From contig CM066731.1 in the NCBI GenBank assembly GCA_033961575.1, positions 134,471,001 through 134,535,000 of the forward strand: a DNA stretch of 64,000 nucleotides, read 5' to 3'. The notes beneath the pieces were generated by a model. It had not been told where the DNA came from. It worked only from the letters and a program-made list of their open reading frames with translations, and searched no databases. Position numbers and translations under genes: made by a program. This document shows, one piece after another, positions 23,422 to 34,517 of the stretch. Positions within the stretch are counted from its first letter, which is position 1. Each line of letters begins with the position of its first letter. The DNA comes from Aselliscus stoliczkanus (lineage: Eukaryota > Chordata > Mammalia > Chiroptera > Hipposideridae).

Positions 23422-23539
23422 TTTCTTTCTTTTTTTTTCTTTTTTGAGAGCAGTGTCACTGGCCCTCGTATGTGAGACCCGAAGCGGGGCCTCAGGCTTC
23501 CCAAGCCAGCGCTTAACCACCGTGCCACTCGGCCAGCCC
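23422..23539 (-). mobile_element. Short tRNA SINE (type A) with 14-bp TSD
   Basis: Minus-strand copy with a T-rich (A-tail) start and the head ending GGCCAGCCC. The TSD TGGATATAATTCTT lies at 23408-23421 and 23540-23553. Confidence 0.95.
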
Positions 23540-23563
23540 TGGATATAATTCTTGAAAGAGGAA

Positions 23564-23669
23564 GGGCCGGTCGAGTGGTGCAGTGGTTAAGCGCTGGCTT
23601 GGGAAGCCAGTGGCCTGGGTTCGGTCTCACATATGAGGGCCAGTGACACTGCCCTCAAAAACAAAACAA
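23564..23669 (+). mobile_element. Short tRNA SINE (type A) split from its right TSD by L1b
   Basis: Starts GGGCCGGTCGAGTGGTGCAG, ends GACACTGCCCTCAAAAACAA. Its left TSD GAAAGAGGAA is at 23554-23563. The matching right copy is at 31924-31933, beyond L1b, so L1b inserted into the A-tail of this SINE. Confidence 0.9.
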
Positions 23670-23670
23670 G

Positions 23671-23685
23671 AAAGATGGCGGCTGT
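23671..23685 (+). promoter_or_regulatory. YY1-like site at the L1b 5' end
   Basis: AAAGATGGCGGCTGT contains AAGATGGC, the core of the YY1 site that sets the transcription start at the first base of human L1. Its place directly at the element border supports the same role here (inferred). Confidence 0.6.
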
Positions 23686-23962
23686 GAGGAGGGCTCCATG
23701 AAATCTCCCCTGGAAATATCCACAATTTGAACTTCTAATACGCTTCAAAGAGACATCTACTCATCACACAGAGCGACTGAGTTCCACACAAGGATTGCTG
23801 GAAGGTGGGCAGGCTGGGCGAGTAGGGGAAGAAGGCGGCGAGACGCGTGAGGTGCAGCCCGCACCCGCGGCTGCTGAGTCACGGTGAGTGTTCCCTGGCT
23901 CGCTCCCTGCGGCCCGCGGCCCACCTCGAGTTCAGCCAGAGCGCGTTGGTTTGCGGTCTGAG

Positions 23963-24935
23963 GCAGAAGCCTCAGGCCGGGCAAGTGCGGGAGGAGAGAG
24001 AGGAGACGACTGTGCAGAGGTACGAGCTGCACCCGCGGCTCGCCGGGTCCCCAGGAAGCAGGGTGCAGAGCCCCGCAGCGGCAGGGCAAGATCAGTCCCT
24101 GCACCCTCCCAGTTCAGGGATCAGTCTCTGTGCCCACCGGGTCTGCGGAGCGCAGAAGCCTGAAACCCGGGAGCAGGGGAAAACAGAGGACTCGCCCGCG
24201 GAGAAGCAGCGCGCGCTGGGCGGAGACGCAGGTCCGGGAGAGACGGAGCGGGGATTGGAGCCGCTCGGCAGGGTGTGTGCAGTCCCCTGAACCCCGGCGG
24301 CAGTCCCTCCAGGAGCGCAGCAGGAGAACGGCGCGAGCGCCCGCCGGCTCCAAGGCAGAAGCTTTAAACGCGGGAGCAGGGGAAACACAGGACTCACCCG
24401 CGGAGACGCAGCGCGCCGGCCGGAGTCACAGGTCCCGGAGAGGGCAGGAGCGGGGATCGGAGCCACGCGGCACGGTGCGCGCAGTCCCCAAATCCCGGCA
24501 GACCGTTTGGGAGAGCAGCAGGAGATCCGCGCGGGCGCGGCCCGGCTCGAGCAGAAGCCTGGAACCCGGGAGCAGGGGAAAAGAGGACTCGCTCGGACAA
24601 GCAGCGCGCCGGGTGGAGACGCAGGTCCCCGAGAGGCACGGAACGGGATCTGAGCCTCGGGGCAGGGGCTTGCAGTCCCTTAAACCCCGACAGTCTCTTC
24701 GGGAGAGCAGCAAGAGCACCGCGGGCGCGCGCCGGCTCCAAGGCAGAAGCCTGAAACCCGGGAGCAGGGAAAAGAAGGCTCACCCGGACACACAGCGCGC
24801 CGGGCAGAGACGCAGGTCCCCGAGAGACGCGGAGCGGGATCTGAGCCACACGGTAGGGTGCTCGCAACCCCTAAATCCCGGCAGACCCTTTGGGAGAGCA
24901 GCAGGAACTCCGCTGGAGCATAAGAGGCAAAGGCC
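23963..24935 (+). repeat. Tandem GC-rich monomers of the L1b 5'UTR (about 195 bp each)
   Basis: The phrase GCAGAAGC(C/T) starts units at 23963, 24152, 24355, 24551 and 24743, spacings of 189, 203, 196 and 192 bp. Each unit also holds GACGCAGGTCC(C/G), GGGATC(T/G)GAGCC-type and CCCGGCAG-type phrases in the same order. The first unit is more diverged. Tandem promoter monomers are known from mouse L1, and this array has the same design. L1a keeps sequence from the last unit only. The region is CpG-rich. Confidence 0.88.
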
Positions 24936-25559
24936 TTAGCTTGAAACAGTGTTGGAACTGTGGCTTTGTTTATTTTTATGTTTTTTTTTTTTTTCCCTTT
25001 TTCTACTCTTGAACAGAAAGCAAAAAAAAAAACCCAATAACTCACCCACTCCCACAAACTTTGTCCCCCGCCAAGACAGTCTTAAACTGACTCCTGAAGG
25101 GAGCAATAGGGGCAGACTAGGAAGATATCCTTACCTGCAGAGGGTTGAGAATTTCCACCCAGTAAAGGCTGCAGAGTGAGACTACCTACCCCGCCCCCAC
25201 CTTTAGGCAAGGCTTGGGAGGCAGGGCAGGTTCATCTGCTGAGGCACTAATTAACAGATTCTTAGCAGCAGGCTTTTGGTAGTGAGGAATTCTTTAATTC
25301 TCCACGGCTGTCAACCCAAAGGGTGCCCAGAGACACTCATTGAGCCTTTGGGGTGCAGCCTGCCTTGGGACAGGCAAAAGCAAAAGGCAGTGACTTTGTA
25401 AAAACCACCGATCATACGTCACAACCACACTCAAGTACAGCAAACCTGCAGTGCCAGGATTACGCTAGGCATCAGGTGGCCTACTGTTCCCACAAGACGC
25501 ACAGGAATTTTTGTACAAACTGAAGAGAGCTTGGTGGACTTTAGCCTAGACCAGCACGG

Positions 25560-26230
25560 GTATTTTTGGTTTGTTTGGTTTTATTCTGTTTTGTTTTCCC
25601 TTTATTGGCTGCTTATCTTGGTTGTTTTTGGTTTTTATTTCTATTTCATTCTAATCATATTGTAGTTTTTAATATAGGCATATATATATAAGTGTATATA
25701 GGTGAATATATGTCCATATATATGGGTGTGTAGACAAATATATATATATATATTTTTTTTTCCTTTTTTCTTTTTCTTTTTCTTTCTTTTCTTTTTCTTT
25801 TTTCCCCACCCTCACTTTCTCTCTTATTTTATTCATTCTTCTCACTGCTATACTTTCCTCTTTTCCTTTTTTCTGCAAATTTTATTTTTTAAATTTTTCT
25901 TACTTTTTTATTATTATTTTAGTTTATTTTTATTTTTTATTTTTTAGGTATAGCTAATCGGTTTCTCATGTTTATTCTATTTTTTATTTTAGGATATTGT
26001 ATTTTATTTTGTTTCCTCTTCTGTTATTATTGAGTATGTGGTTTTTGTTTTGTTTCTGTTTGTTTTCTTCATTAGTATGATTGATATTTCTGTACAAGTT
26101 GACTGTAGTTTGATGGTTGGTTGTTTTTACTTGTGCGAGCATTTTGTTTCCTTTGGTGGCTGCGGAGGTTGTTCTTGTTGATCTGTTATGCTCTAAAATC
26201 ACTCTGCAGCAGTGGGTCCAAACAAACAGA
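25560..26230 (+). other. T-rich segment of the L1b 5'UTR, absent from L1a
   Basis: Between blocks that align with L1a, L1b has 671 bp of T-rich DNA with a TA repeat (about 25680-25760) and a pyrimidine tract (25755-25960). It begins GT (25560-25561) and ends AG (26229-26230, context AAACAAACAG). L1a joins the flanking blocks directly at about 13674. It may be a retained intron-like segment, an insertion in L1b, or a deletion in L1a. Confidence 0.75.
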
Positions 26231-26649
26231 CACAAGAATCATCATACCCGGAGGCCAACTTTAAATAAAACCAGAGCATTTCTGGGTTTGACATACAAGA
26301 GTCACACCCAAAAGAAGTTACTACAGGTACTAAGACCCATAGGGTCCAAGTTTCATCAGAGGGGTCAATCCTCTCACAGCAGCTCATAAACTGCAGAAGC
26401 TGCTGATCCTCACAGCTAATCAATCTGGGAGTCAATCCCACCTACTGACCCACCAAAAGTCATCAAAACTAAACTTCAACAAGTGAGGACGCACGACACA
26501 AGGAACACCTCAGATACAAGCACAGGAGAATAGGGAGACTGGAGTAATTCAAATACAAAGGACACACACCATATAAGTTTACCCAGAAAAGACTGAGAAA
26601 TCTGGGGATCTATCTGTTATATTGAAGCAAACACAAAGAGTAAGCCAGA

Positions 26650-27526
26650 ATGGGGAGACAAAGAAACATAACACAAATAAAAGAACAGAAGAAACTTCCT
26701 GAATCAGTGGAAATAGAGGAAATAGAGGTAACCAACCTATCGGAGACAGAGTTCAGAACACTGATTATTAGAATGTTCAAGGAAATTAATGAAAATATAA
26801 AGAAGGATAGAGAAATCATGAAAAGCAACCAGCTAGAACTTAAGAACACAATTACTGAATTAAATAACAAACTTGATGGAATCACTAGCAGACTGGATGA
26901 AGCAGAAAATCGAATCAGTGACTTAGAAGACAAAATCGCAGAGATCACCCATGCGGTACAACAAAAAGAAAAAAGAATGAAAAACATGGAAAATAATTTA
27001 AGAGAGCTGGGGGACAACATCAGACGCAATAACCTAAGGGTCATTGGAGTACCAGAAGGAGAAGAGAGGGAGCAAGGGATTGAGAATATATTTGAAGTAA
27101 TAATGTCCTGAAAACTTCCCTAACCTGGCAAAGGACATTGAAATACAAGCCCAGGAAGTGCAGAGAGTTCCAAACAGGATGATTCCAAACAGGCCCACTC
27201 CAAGACACATTATAGTGAAAATGGCAAGGGTTAAGGACAAAGACAGAATCCTTAAAGCAGCAAGGGAAAGGCAGCAAGTTACTTACAAGGGTACCCCCAT
27301 AAGATTATCAGCTGACTTTTCTACAGAAACTTTGCAGGCCAGAAGAGAGTGGCAGGAGGTTTTCAAAGTGATGAAAAATAAAGGCTCATTAACCAAGATT
27401 GCTGTATCCAGCAAGGTTATCATTTAAAATCGAAGGCGAGATAAGGAGCTTTGCAGAAAAAATAAGTTAAGGGAATTCATTACCACCAAGCCAGCTTTGC
27501 AGGAAATGCTAAAAGGGCTTCTTTAA
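26650..27526 (+). pseudogene. L1b ORF1 pseudogene
   Basis: Opens with ATG at 26650 and is readable for 153 codons: coiled-coil part NKLDGITSRLDEAENRISDL, then NNLRVIGVPEGEEREQGIEN. An extra base near 27108 shifts the frame. The RRM-like segment resumes to about 27390, where another shift occurs, and a further one lies near 27455. The overall length matches an L1 ORF1 of about 290 codons, so it is full length but dead. Confidence 0.93.
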
Positions 27527-27574
27527 GTAGAAGAGAAAAAGAACCTATGAAAGACTACGAACACAAATAAGAAA

Positions 27575-30500
27575 ATGGCAATAAATACACACCTATCAAT
27601 AATCACATTAAATGTAAATGGATTAAATGCTCCAATAAAAAGACATAGGGTGGCTGAATGGATAAGAAAGCAAGACCCCAGTATATGCTGTATACAAGAG
27701 ACTCACCTCAGATCCAAAGACTCATACAGGCTGAAAGTAAAGGGATGGAGTAAAATATTTCATGTAAATGGAACTGAAAAAAGCTGGAGTAGCGATACTT
27801 ATATCAGATAAAATGGACTTTAAATTGAAGAATATAACAAAGGACAAAGAAGGACACTTCATAGTAATGAAGGGATCGATCCAACAAGAGGACATAACTC
27901 TAGTAAACATCTATGCACCTAACATAGGAGCCCCTAAATATATAAAACAGATATTGTCAGACATAAAGACAGAGATCAACAGTAACACTATCATACTTCA
28001 ACACCCCGCTGTCACTAATGGACAGATCCTCCAGACAGAAAATCAATGTGGAAACAGCGACCTTAAATGACACATTAGACCAGATGGATTTAACAGACAT
28101 TTTCAGAGCATTTCATCCCAAAGCTACAGAATATACGTTCTTTTCAAGTGCACATGGAACATTTTCTAAGATAGACCACATGTTAGGCCACAAAACAAGT
28201 CTCAATAAATTTAAGAAGATTGAAATCATTTCAACTGTATTCTCTGACCACAATGCTATGAAACTAGAAATCAATTATAAGAAGAAATCCAGGAAGCTGA
28301 CAAATAAATGGAGGCTAAACAATATGCTATTAAATAGTGAGTGGGTCACAAATGAGATCAAGGAGGAAATCAAAAGATACCTCGAGACAAACGAAAATGA
28401 AAACACCACGACCCAAAATCTCTGGGATGCTGCGAAAGCAGTCCTAAGAGGGAAGTTTATAGCAGTGCAGGCCTACCTAAAGAAGGAAGAAAAATCTCAA
28501 ATCAACAGGTTATCCTTACACCTAAGGGAACTGGAAAAAGAACAGCAAAAAGAGGCCCAAGGGAGTACAAGAAAGGAGATAATAAAGACCAGAGCAGAAA
28601 TAAACAATATAGAGAACAGAAAAACAATTCAAAGATCAATGAAACCAAGAGCTGGTTTCTTGAGAAGATAAACAAAATTGACAAACCTCTAGCCAGGCTC
28701 ATCAAAAAAAAAAGAGAGAGGACTCAAATTAGCAAAATCAGGAATGAAAGAGGGGAAATGACTGCAGACATCAAAGAAATACAGAAAATTCTAAGAAATT
28801 ACTATGAGCAACTATATGCCAACAAATTTGACAATCTGGATGAAATGGATAATTTTCTAGAAGCATACAACCTTCCAAAGCTAACGCAAGAAGAAACAGA
28901 AAATCTAAATACCCTGATTACTACCAAGGAAATTGAATCAGTAATTGACAAGCTCCCAAAAAACAAAAGCCCTGGACCAGACGGCTTCACAAGTGAATTT
29001 TATCAAACATTCAAAAAAGAACTATCACCTATTCTTCTCAAACTATTCCAAAAAATCCAGAAGGAGGGAAGGCTCCCAAACTCTTTTTATGAAGCCTCTA
29101 TCACCCTGATTCCAAAACCAGATAAAGACATCACAAAAAAGGAAAACTACAGGCCAATCTCCCTGATGAATATAGATGCAAAAATTCTCAATAAAATATT
29201 AGCAAACAGAATTCAGCAATATATTAAGAAGATCATACATCATGATCAAGTGGGATTCATCCCTAGTGCATGCAAGGCTGGTTCAACATCCGTAAATCAA
29301 TTAATGTGATACACCACATCAACAAAATGAAGGATAAAGATCACATGGTCATTTCAATAGATGCAGAAAAAGCATTTGACAAAATCCAACAGCCATTTAT
29401 GTTAAAAACCCTTAGCAAAGTGGGAATACAGGGATCATATCTCAACATAATAAAAGCCATATATGATAAACCTACAGCTAACATCATACTCAATGGGGAA
29501 ACGCTAAAACCATTCCCCTTAAGATCAGGAACAAGACAAGGCTGTCCACTTTCTCCTCTTTTATTCAACATAGTGCTGGAAGTTCTAGCCACAGCAATCA
29601 GACAACAAAAAGAAATAAAAGGCATCCAAATTGGCAAGGAAGAAGTAAAATTGTCATTATATGCAGATGACATGATATTGTATATAGAGAACCCCAAAGA
29701 CTCCATCAAAAAACTATTGGAACTGATAGACGAATTCAGTAAAGTAGCAGGATATAAAATCAATGTTCAGAAATCGGTGGCATTTGCATATACCAATAAT
29801 AAACTAATGGAAAGAGAAATTAAGAAAACTGTCCCATTTACAATTGCGTCAAGAACTATAAAATACCTAGGAATAAATTTGACCAAAGAAGTGAAAGATC
29901 TGTACTCAGAAAATTATAAGACACTGAAGAAAGAAATCATAGAAGATACAAATAAATGGAAACACCTACCATGCTCATGGATAGGAAGAATTAATATAGT
30001 TAAAATGTCCATACTGCCTAAAGCAATATATAGATTCAATGCAATTCCTATCAAACTACCAAGGGCATTTTTCACAGAAATAGAAAATATAATCCTAAAG
30101 TTTATATGGAATCATAAAAGACCCAGAATAGCCTTGGCAATTCTGAGGAATAAAAACAAAGTCGGGGGGATCACGCTACCAGACATCAAAACCTACTACA
30201 AGGCCACAGTAATCAAGACAGTTTGGTATTGGCATAAAAACAGGCACATCGATCAGTGGAACAGAACAGAGAGCCCAGAAATAAATCCAGGCATTTACGG
30301 ACAGTTAATCTATGACAAGGGAAGCAAGAATTTACACTGGAGTAAAGATAGTCTATTCAATAAATGGTGCTGGGAAAATTGGACTGACACATGCAAAAAA
30401 ATGAAACTGGATCATCTCCTTACGCCTTATACAAGAACAAATTCAAAATGGATTAAAGACTTAAATGTAAGACCTGAAACCATAAAAATCCTAATTGAAA

Positions 30501-31391
30501 ATATAGGGAGTACATTTGCAGACATTACTCGAACAATATTTTTACTGATACATCCCTACAGGCAAAGGGAAGTAAAAGAAAAAATGAACATATGGGATTA
30601 TATCAGACTTAAAAGTTTTTTCACAACAAAGGAAACCATTAATAAAACAAAAAGGAAGCCTACTGAATGGGAGAATATATTTACCAACGATATATCTGAT
30701 AAGGGGTTAATATCGAAAATTTATAAGACACTCATGAAACTCAACACCAAAAAATCAAACAACCCAATTAAAAAATGGGCAGAAGATATGCAGAGACATT
30801 TCTCTAAAGAGGACATACAGATGGCCAACAGGCATATGAAAAAAAGTTCAACCTCACTGGTCATTAGGGAAATGCAAATAAAAACCACCATGAGATACCA
30901 CCTCACTCCAGTCAGAATGGCTATCATCAATAAATCAACAAACAACAAGTGCTGGCGGGGCTGTGGGGGAAAAGGGGACCCTGCTGCACTGTTGGTGGGA
31001 TTGCAGATTGGTGCAGCCACTATGGAAGTCAGTATGGAGGTATCTCAAAGAACTGGAAATAGAGCTACCGTTTGACCCAGCAATTCCACTCCTAGGTATT
31101 TATCCTGAAAAAACCAAGACACTTATTCAAAAAAAGTTATGCACCCCTATGTTCATAGCAGCACAATTTACAATAGCTAAGACTTGGAAACAACCAAAAT
31201 GCCCATCAGTAGATGACTGGATTAAGAAACTGTGGTATATTTATACAATGGAGTATTACTCCGCTATAAAGAAGAATGAAATCGTGCCATTTGCAACGAT
31301 ATGGATGGACCTAGAGACTATAATGTTGAGTGAAATAAGTCAGTCAGAGAAGGACAAATACCATATGATCTCACTCATATGTGGAATATGA
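27575..31391 (+). pseudogene. L1b ORF2 pseudogene (endonuclease-RT-Cys)
   Basis: Full span of a usual ORF2 (about 1,270 codons), 48 bp after ORF1. The endonuclease start MAINTHLSIITLNVNGLNAP is at 27575. Open segments are 27575-27811, 27768-28010, 28018-28671, 28758-29309, 29270-31075 and 30963-31391, so roughly five frame breaks. The longest, 601 codons, carries the RT palm with [11 protein letters not shown] (about 29650-29685) and the thumb. The Cys-rich C-terminus is near 30945-31020. A 9-bp class gap is seen near 27995 against L1a. Endonuclease and RT are lost as one protein. Confidence 0.94.
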
Positions 31392-31779
31392 AAAACTGTA
31401 TGAATGAGCAAAGTAAACAGAAACTGTCTCATAGATATAGAGGAAAAATCAGGGTTGCTAATTTGGAGAGGAATGGGGATGAGGGAGAAGGGGAAGGGAT
31501 TGGACAGCAAAAATGGGCAACTACAATATTGCTACTGGGATAGGAAAAACAGTTTGGGGAATATAATTAATAATGTTGTAAATATTCTGTGGAATGTCAG
31601 ATGATCATAGGTCTTGTTAGGGAGACCATTTCATGGATGGAGTAGAGGTTTGATCACTGCACTGTTTTACTAAAGTGGAGGTGGTATACCTACTGTAATT
31701 GAATATATATAGATAGTCACGGGATGTGGATTATACTGTGGAAGAGAGTCAGAGGAAGAGTAATAGATATATATGATAC

Positions 31780-31816
31780 GGGGGGGTGTGGGGGGGTGTA
31801 TTGGGGGTGGGGGGTT
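31780..31816 (+). repeat. G-rich tract of the L1b 3'UTR
   Basis: Four G-runs of five to seven bases within about 36 bp (GGGGGGG, GGGGGGG, GGGGG, GGGGGG), a strong G-quadruplex candidate. Equivalent tracts occur in L1a (about 21656), L1c (about 20096-20140) and the truncated copy at 3848. Confidence 0.85.
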
Positions 31817-31933
31817 TGTCACTTTGAGGGGTAAAATGTATAACTATTGCACTGTGTTGTACACCTGAAACTAATTAAAAATAAAATAAAATAAAATAAA
31901 ATAAAAAAAAACAAAACAAAAAAGAAAGAGGAA

Positions 31934-32484
31934 ACATGTATTCCCTGGTGTACATTTAGAAACATGTCAGCTCATGTTTTCTAAGTAAAAAGTCAAAATG
32001 AAACAGTTACTCCTGTTTATACCACATGTAAAATATAAGATGAAGTTTCATTGTGCTTATATCACCTCACCCCCTTCTTTCTTTTCTGTTGATTCATTTT
32101 GGAAATATAGACCTAGATTATTTTTATTACTATTACCTTTTAAAATAATAATATCTTGAATGTGCACTTCATTCTGTGACAATATTTCCACTTTAAGATT
32201 TCACTCACCCCAAGTCCTCTCAGATCCTAACTTCCAATTCTTGAGCTTTCAGTTTTGATTCTCTACCTGTTACCTAAAGTCTTTCTTTATCCCTTAGCTA
32301 AACCTGTGGAGATGGTTACAGAAATCTCTCAACTATTCTACAGAAAAATCTTTCTGTTATGTTCAGAAGATGGAGCTTTTTACTGTGTTCCTTAAACCAT
32401 CCACATCAATTTCAAAAAACCTGGGATTATCATTTCTTGTCCTTGTAGTAAACTCTTGCCCGTATTTTTTCTAATTCCCATGTT
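31934..32484. other. AT-rich noncoding DNA
   Basis: No gene or recognised repeat was seen. Confidence 0.5.
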
Positions 32485-32490
32485 GGTTTT

Positions 32491-33521
32491 TGCGGGGGAC
32501 CAGCCTCCTCAGTCCAGGGTTTCCTTCAGGTGGAGAGGGCGTCAGCGGGGGAAGAAAATAAAGAAGGGAGATAGTGGAGACACCGGGGGAGTTTAAGAGA
32601 AGTGTCACACTTTATTGCCAGACCATGTTCTTTTTATAGGGATTCTTGACAATTACCTCAATCACATGAGTTCGGTGGTTTTTAGTTCACAGGATTTACT
32701 CAGTCTTTACTTCCCTGTAATTGTTCTCTCCAGGATACACTGGCCTATTCTATGTTAAGGATTCACCTATCTCCACACATCACCTAAAGAGTGGTTACCA
32801 TGACTACCTAGCCATTATCCCAAATTCCAGCAGCTAGACTCACAGGGCATATACTAGGAGTGGCTGAGTTCAGGGTAAAAGCATCTAAAATCTATTTCTA
32901 TGTAAATACAATACTTAGTAGCTAAAGGAAGTCTTAAAGATCTTTTGTCCTAGGAGGGCCACATATTTACAATAGAGGGTAGCATCTGTTTCTCAGTCAA
33001 AGCTTCAGTATCTGTTGTTAAAACAATGTACTAGGCAAAGAATTTAAACGAAGTTGTTAATTAACATACCCCAAGGTCAGCCAGTAGCCTCTTACAGGAA
33101 CTCTCATGGCCTGAAGACTGAATCTTCAAGGAGACTATTCACAGCAGGGCCCTTAGGCAAGTGCATCAGCTTTTCACAGGCAGGGTTTTTGGCCTATGTG
33201 CTGTGCCTCAGTTTCCAAGGGATTTGAGTCCCTAATATCTCAGTTCAGGGGTCCCCTTGGGTTGTAGCCTGTTTTAGGGAGTTTCCTTCTCTTTAGGAAA
33301 TCTTGCCCCGTCATTGACTTACACAACCAGCTATCATCAGGGTACCACAGGAACTTGTTACAAATGCAGTGAATGTATTGTCTCCTATAGGGGGAAAGGC
33401 ACATGGGTTCATAGAGGCAGGAGATATTACATGACCAACCATAAGGCAGCACTCCAAAAATCCAGCGCTGAGCAGGGCAATGCGACCCTGTCAGACACTG
33501 AAAGACTGTCGGCTCCCGGCA
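32491..33521 (-). mobile_element. Apparently solo ERV LTR (class-II-like), 6-bp TSD
   Basis: Bounded by TG (32491) and CA (33521), with the 6-bp TSD GGTTTT at 32485-32490 and 33522-33527. This fits class II (ERVK-like) integration. Minus orientation is indicated by an AATAAA signal on that strand near 32611-32616 and by similarity of its far end to the LTR at 59331. Length 1,031 bp. No internal viral genes adjoin it, so it is most likely the product of LTR-LTR recombination. Confidence 0.85.
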
Positions 33522-33527
33522 GGTTTT

Positions 33528-34186
33528 ATTTCTCTATGTCTTTATTAGTATTCCAAAAGTCAAGAAGGGTAAATCAGCTCTTTATCATGATACCGTTCCA
33601 ACCTGGAGGTTTAATATTTGCAATGATTGATACCACAGAATTCAATTCCTCATCTTAGTTAATAGAATCCTGGCCAGCTCCAACTCCTAAATAATGAAGA
33701 AATATTTGAATATTTCCCTCCCATTTTAAAATAATGTAACCATACTAGAATAGCCCTGTGTGGTGAAGAAACAAATGTTTGGTTTTTTTTGTATTTTTTT
33801 TTGTGTGTGTGTTTTTTAGTTCAGTCACATCCCAGGCCTGTTTTTTCAGTTATTTTTTTTTTTAAATTATTAAACCTTAAAGGAAGAAGTATCATAAATA
33901 GTTTTTGTCTGGAAAGGAAAATACATGAATTCTGTAAGGTACACCAGAAGTTATACCCAAATGATGAATTGGGTATTTTATAAATGCAACATGTTTCTGT
34001 TATCATTAATAACTAAATCAGTGTTCTGTTGAAAAAGTAAATAAGTATTACTTAAAGTGTCAACTTATTATAAAGAATTAAAAAATGAGCCAAGCACATT
34101 AAAAAGAACAAACTTGTTTGCATGCCCACATAATTTTTAAGAATCAGAGTCCCTTAGGATGTGAAAGACTCCTAGAGATAACCTAC
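33528..34186. other. AT-rich noncoding DNA
   Basis: No gene was seen. T-runs and short GT repeats lie at 33780-33865. The sequence is otherwise unassigned. Confidence 0.5.
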
Positions 34187-34194
34187 CTCTAATG

Positions 34195-34509
34195 CAGGGG
34201 TCAGCAAACTGCAGCTCACGAGCCACATGCATCTTTTTGGGTACGTTCCATCTCAAAAGTTTGCTGACCCCTGGAAGAGCCAGTCCTGTACCTCACAACA
34301 ATTTGAAAATTATTCAAGAGCCATAAATATATTTTTACAAATAAGGAAAATTTAAAGTAATATTATAAATGAAACTATGATAGTTTTATTTTCATTTTCA
34401 ATTTTATTTCAGAGCCACATGTATGTACCCAAAGAGCTGCATGTGGCTCATGAGCTGCAGTTTGCCAACCCCTGGCAGCTCTTTCATCTCAAAAGTTTGC
34501 CGACCCCTG
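34195..34509. mobile_element. hAT-type MITE with 8-bp TSD
   Basis: A 315-bp non-coding element with terminal repeats CAGGGGTCAGCAAAC and GTTTGCCGACCCCTG and the perfect 8-bp TSD CTCTAATG (34187-34194, 34510-34517), diagnostic of hAT transposons. Internal copies of the terminal motif (GTTTGCTGACCCCTGG at about 34258 and GTTTGCCAACCCCTGG at about 34460) and inverted GAGCCACATG blocks show a nested or duplicated structure. It has no transposase and depends on a source elsewhere. Confidence 0.95.
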
Positions 34510-34517
34510 CTCTAATG

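Larger units (their letters stand above)
23670..31906 (+). mobile_element. LINE-1 'L1b', apparently 5'-complete, ORFs broken
   Basis: About 8.2 kb: 5'UTR (23670-26649), ORF1 (26650-27526), ORF2 (27575-31391), 3'UTR and A-rich tail. It is flanked by AAAAACAAAACAA at 23657-23669 and 31907-31919, a TSD made in the A-tail of a SINE. The first bases read AAGATGGCGGC, like the YY1-type start of mammalian L1s, supporting a true 5' end. The long size comes from the 3-kb 5'UTR with monomers and a T-rich segment. Fewer defects than L1a suggest it is younger. Confidence 0.93.

Noticed and set aside
24092..24867. Antisense open frames of 124-157 codons over the L1b 5'UTR
   Set aside because: They are shadows of the GC-rich monomer repeats; no known domain or ORF0-like protein was recognised.
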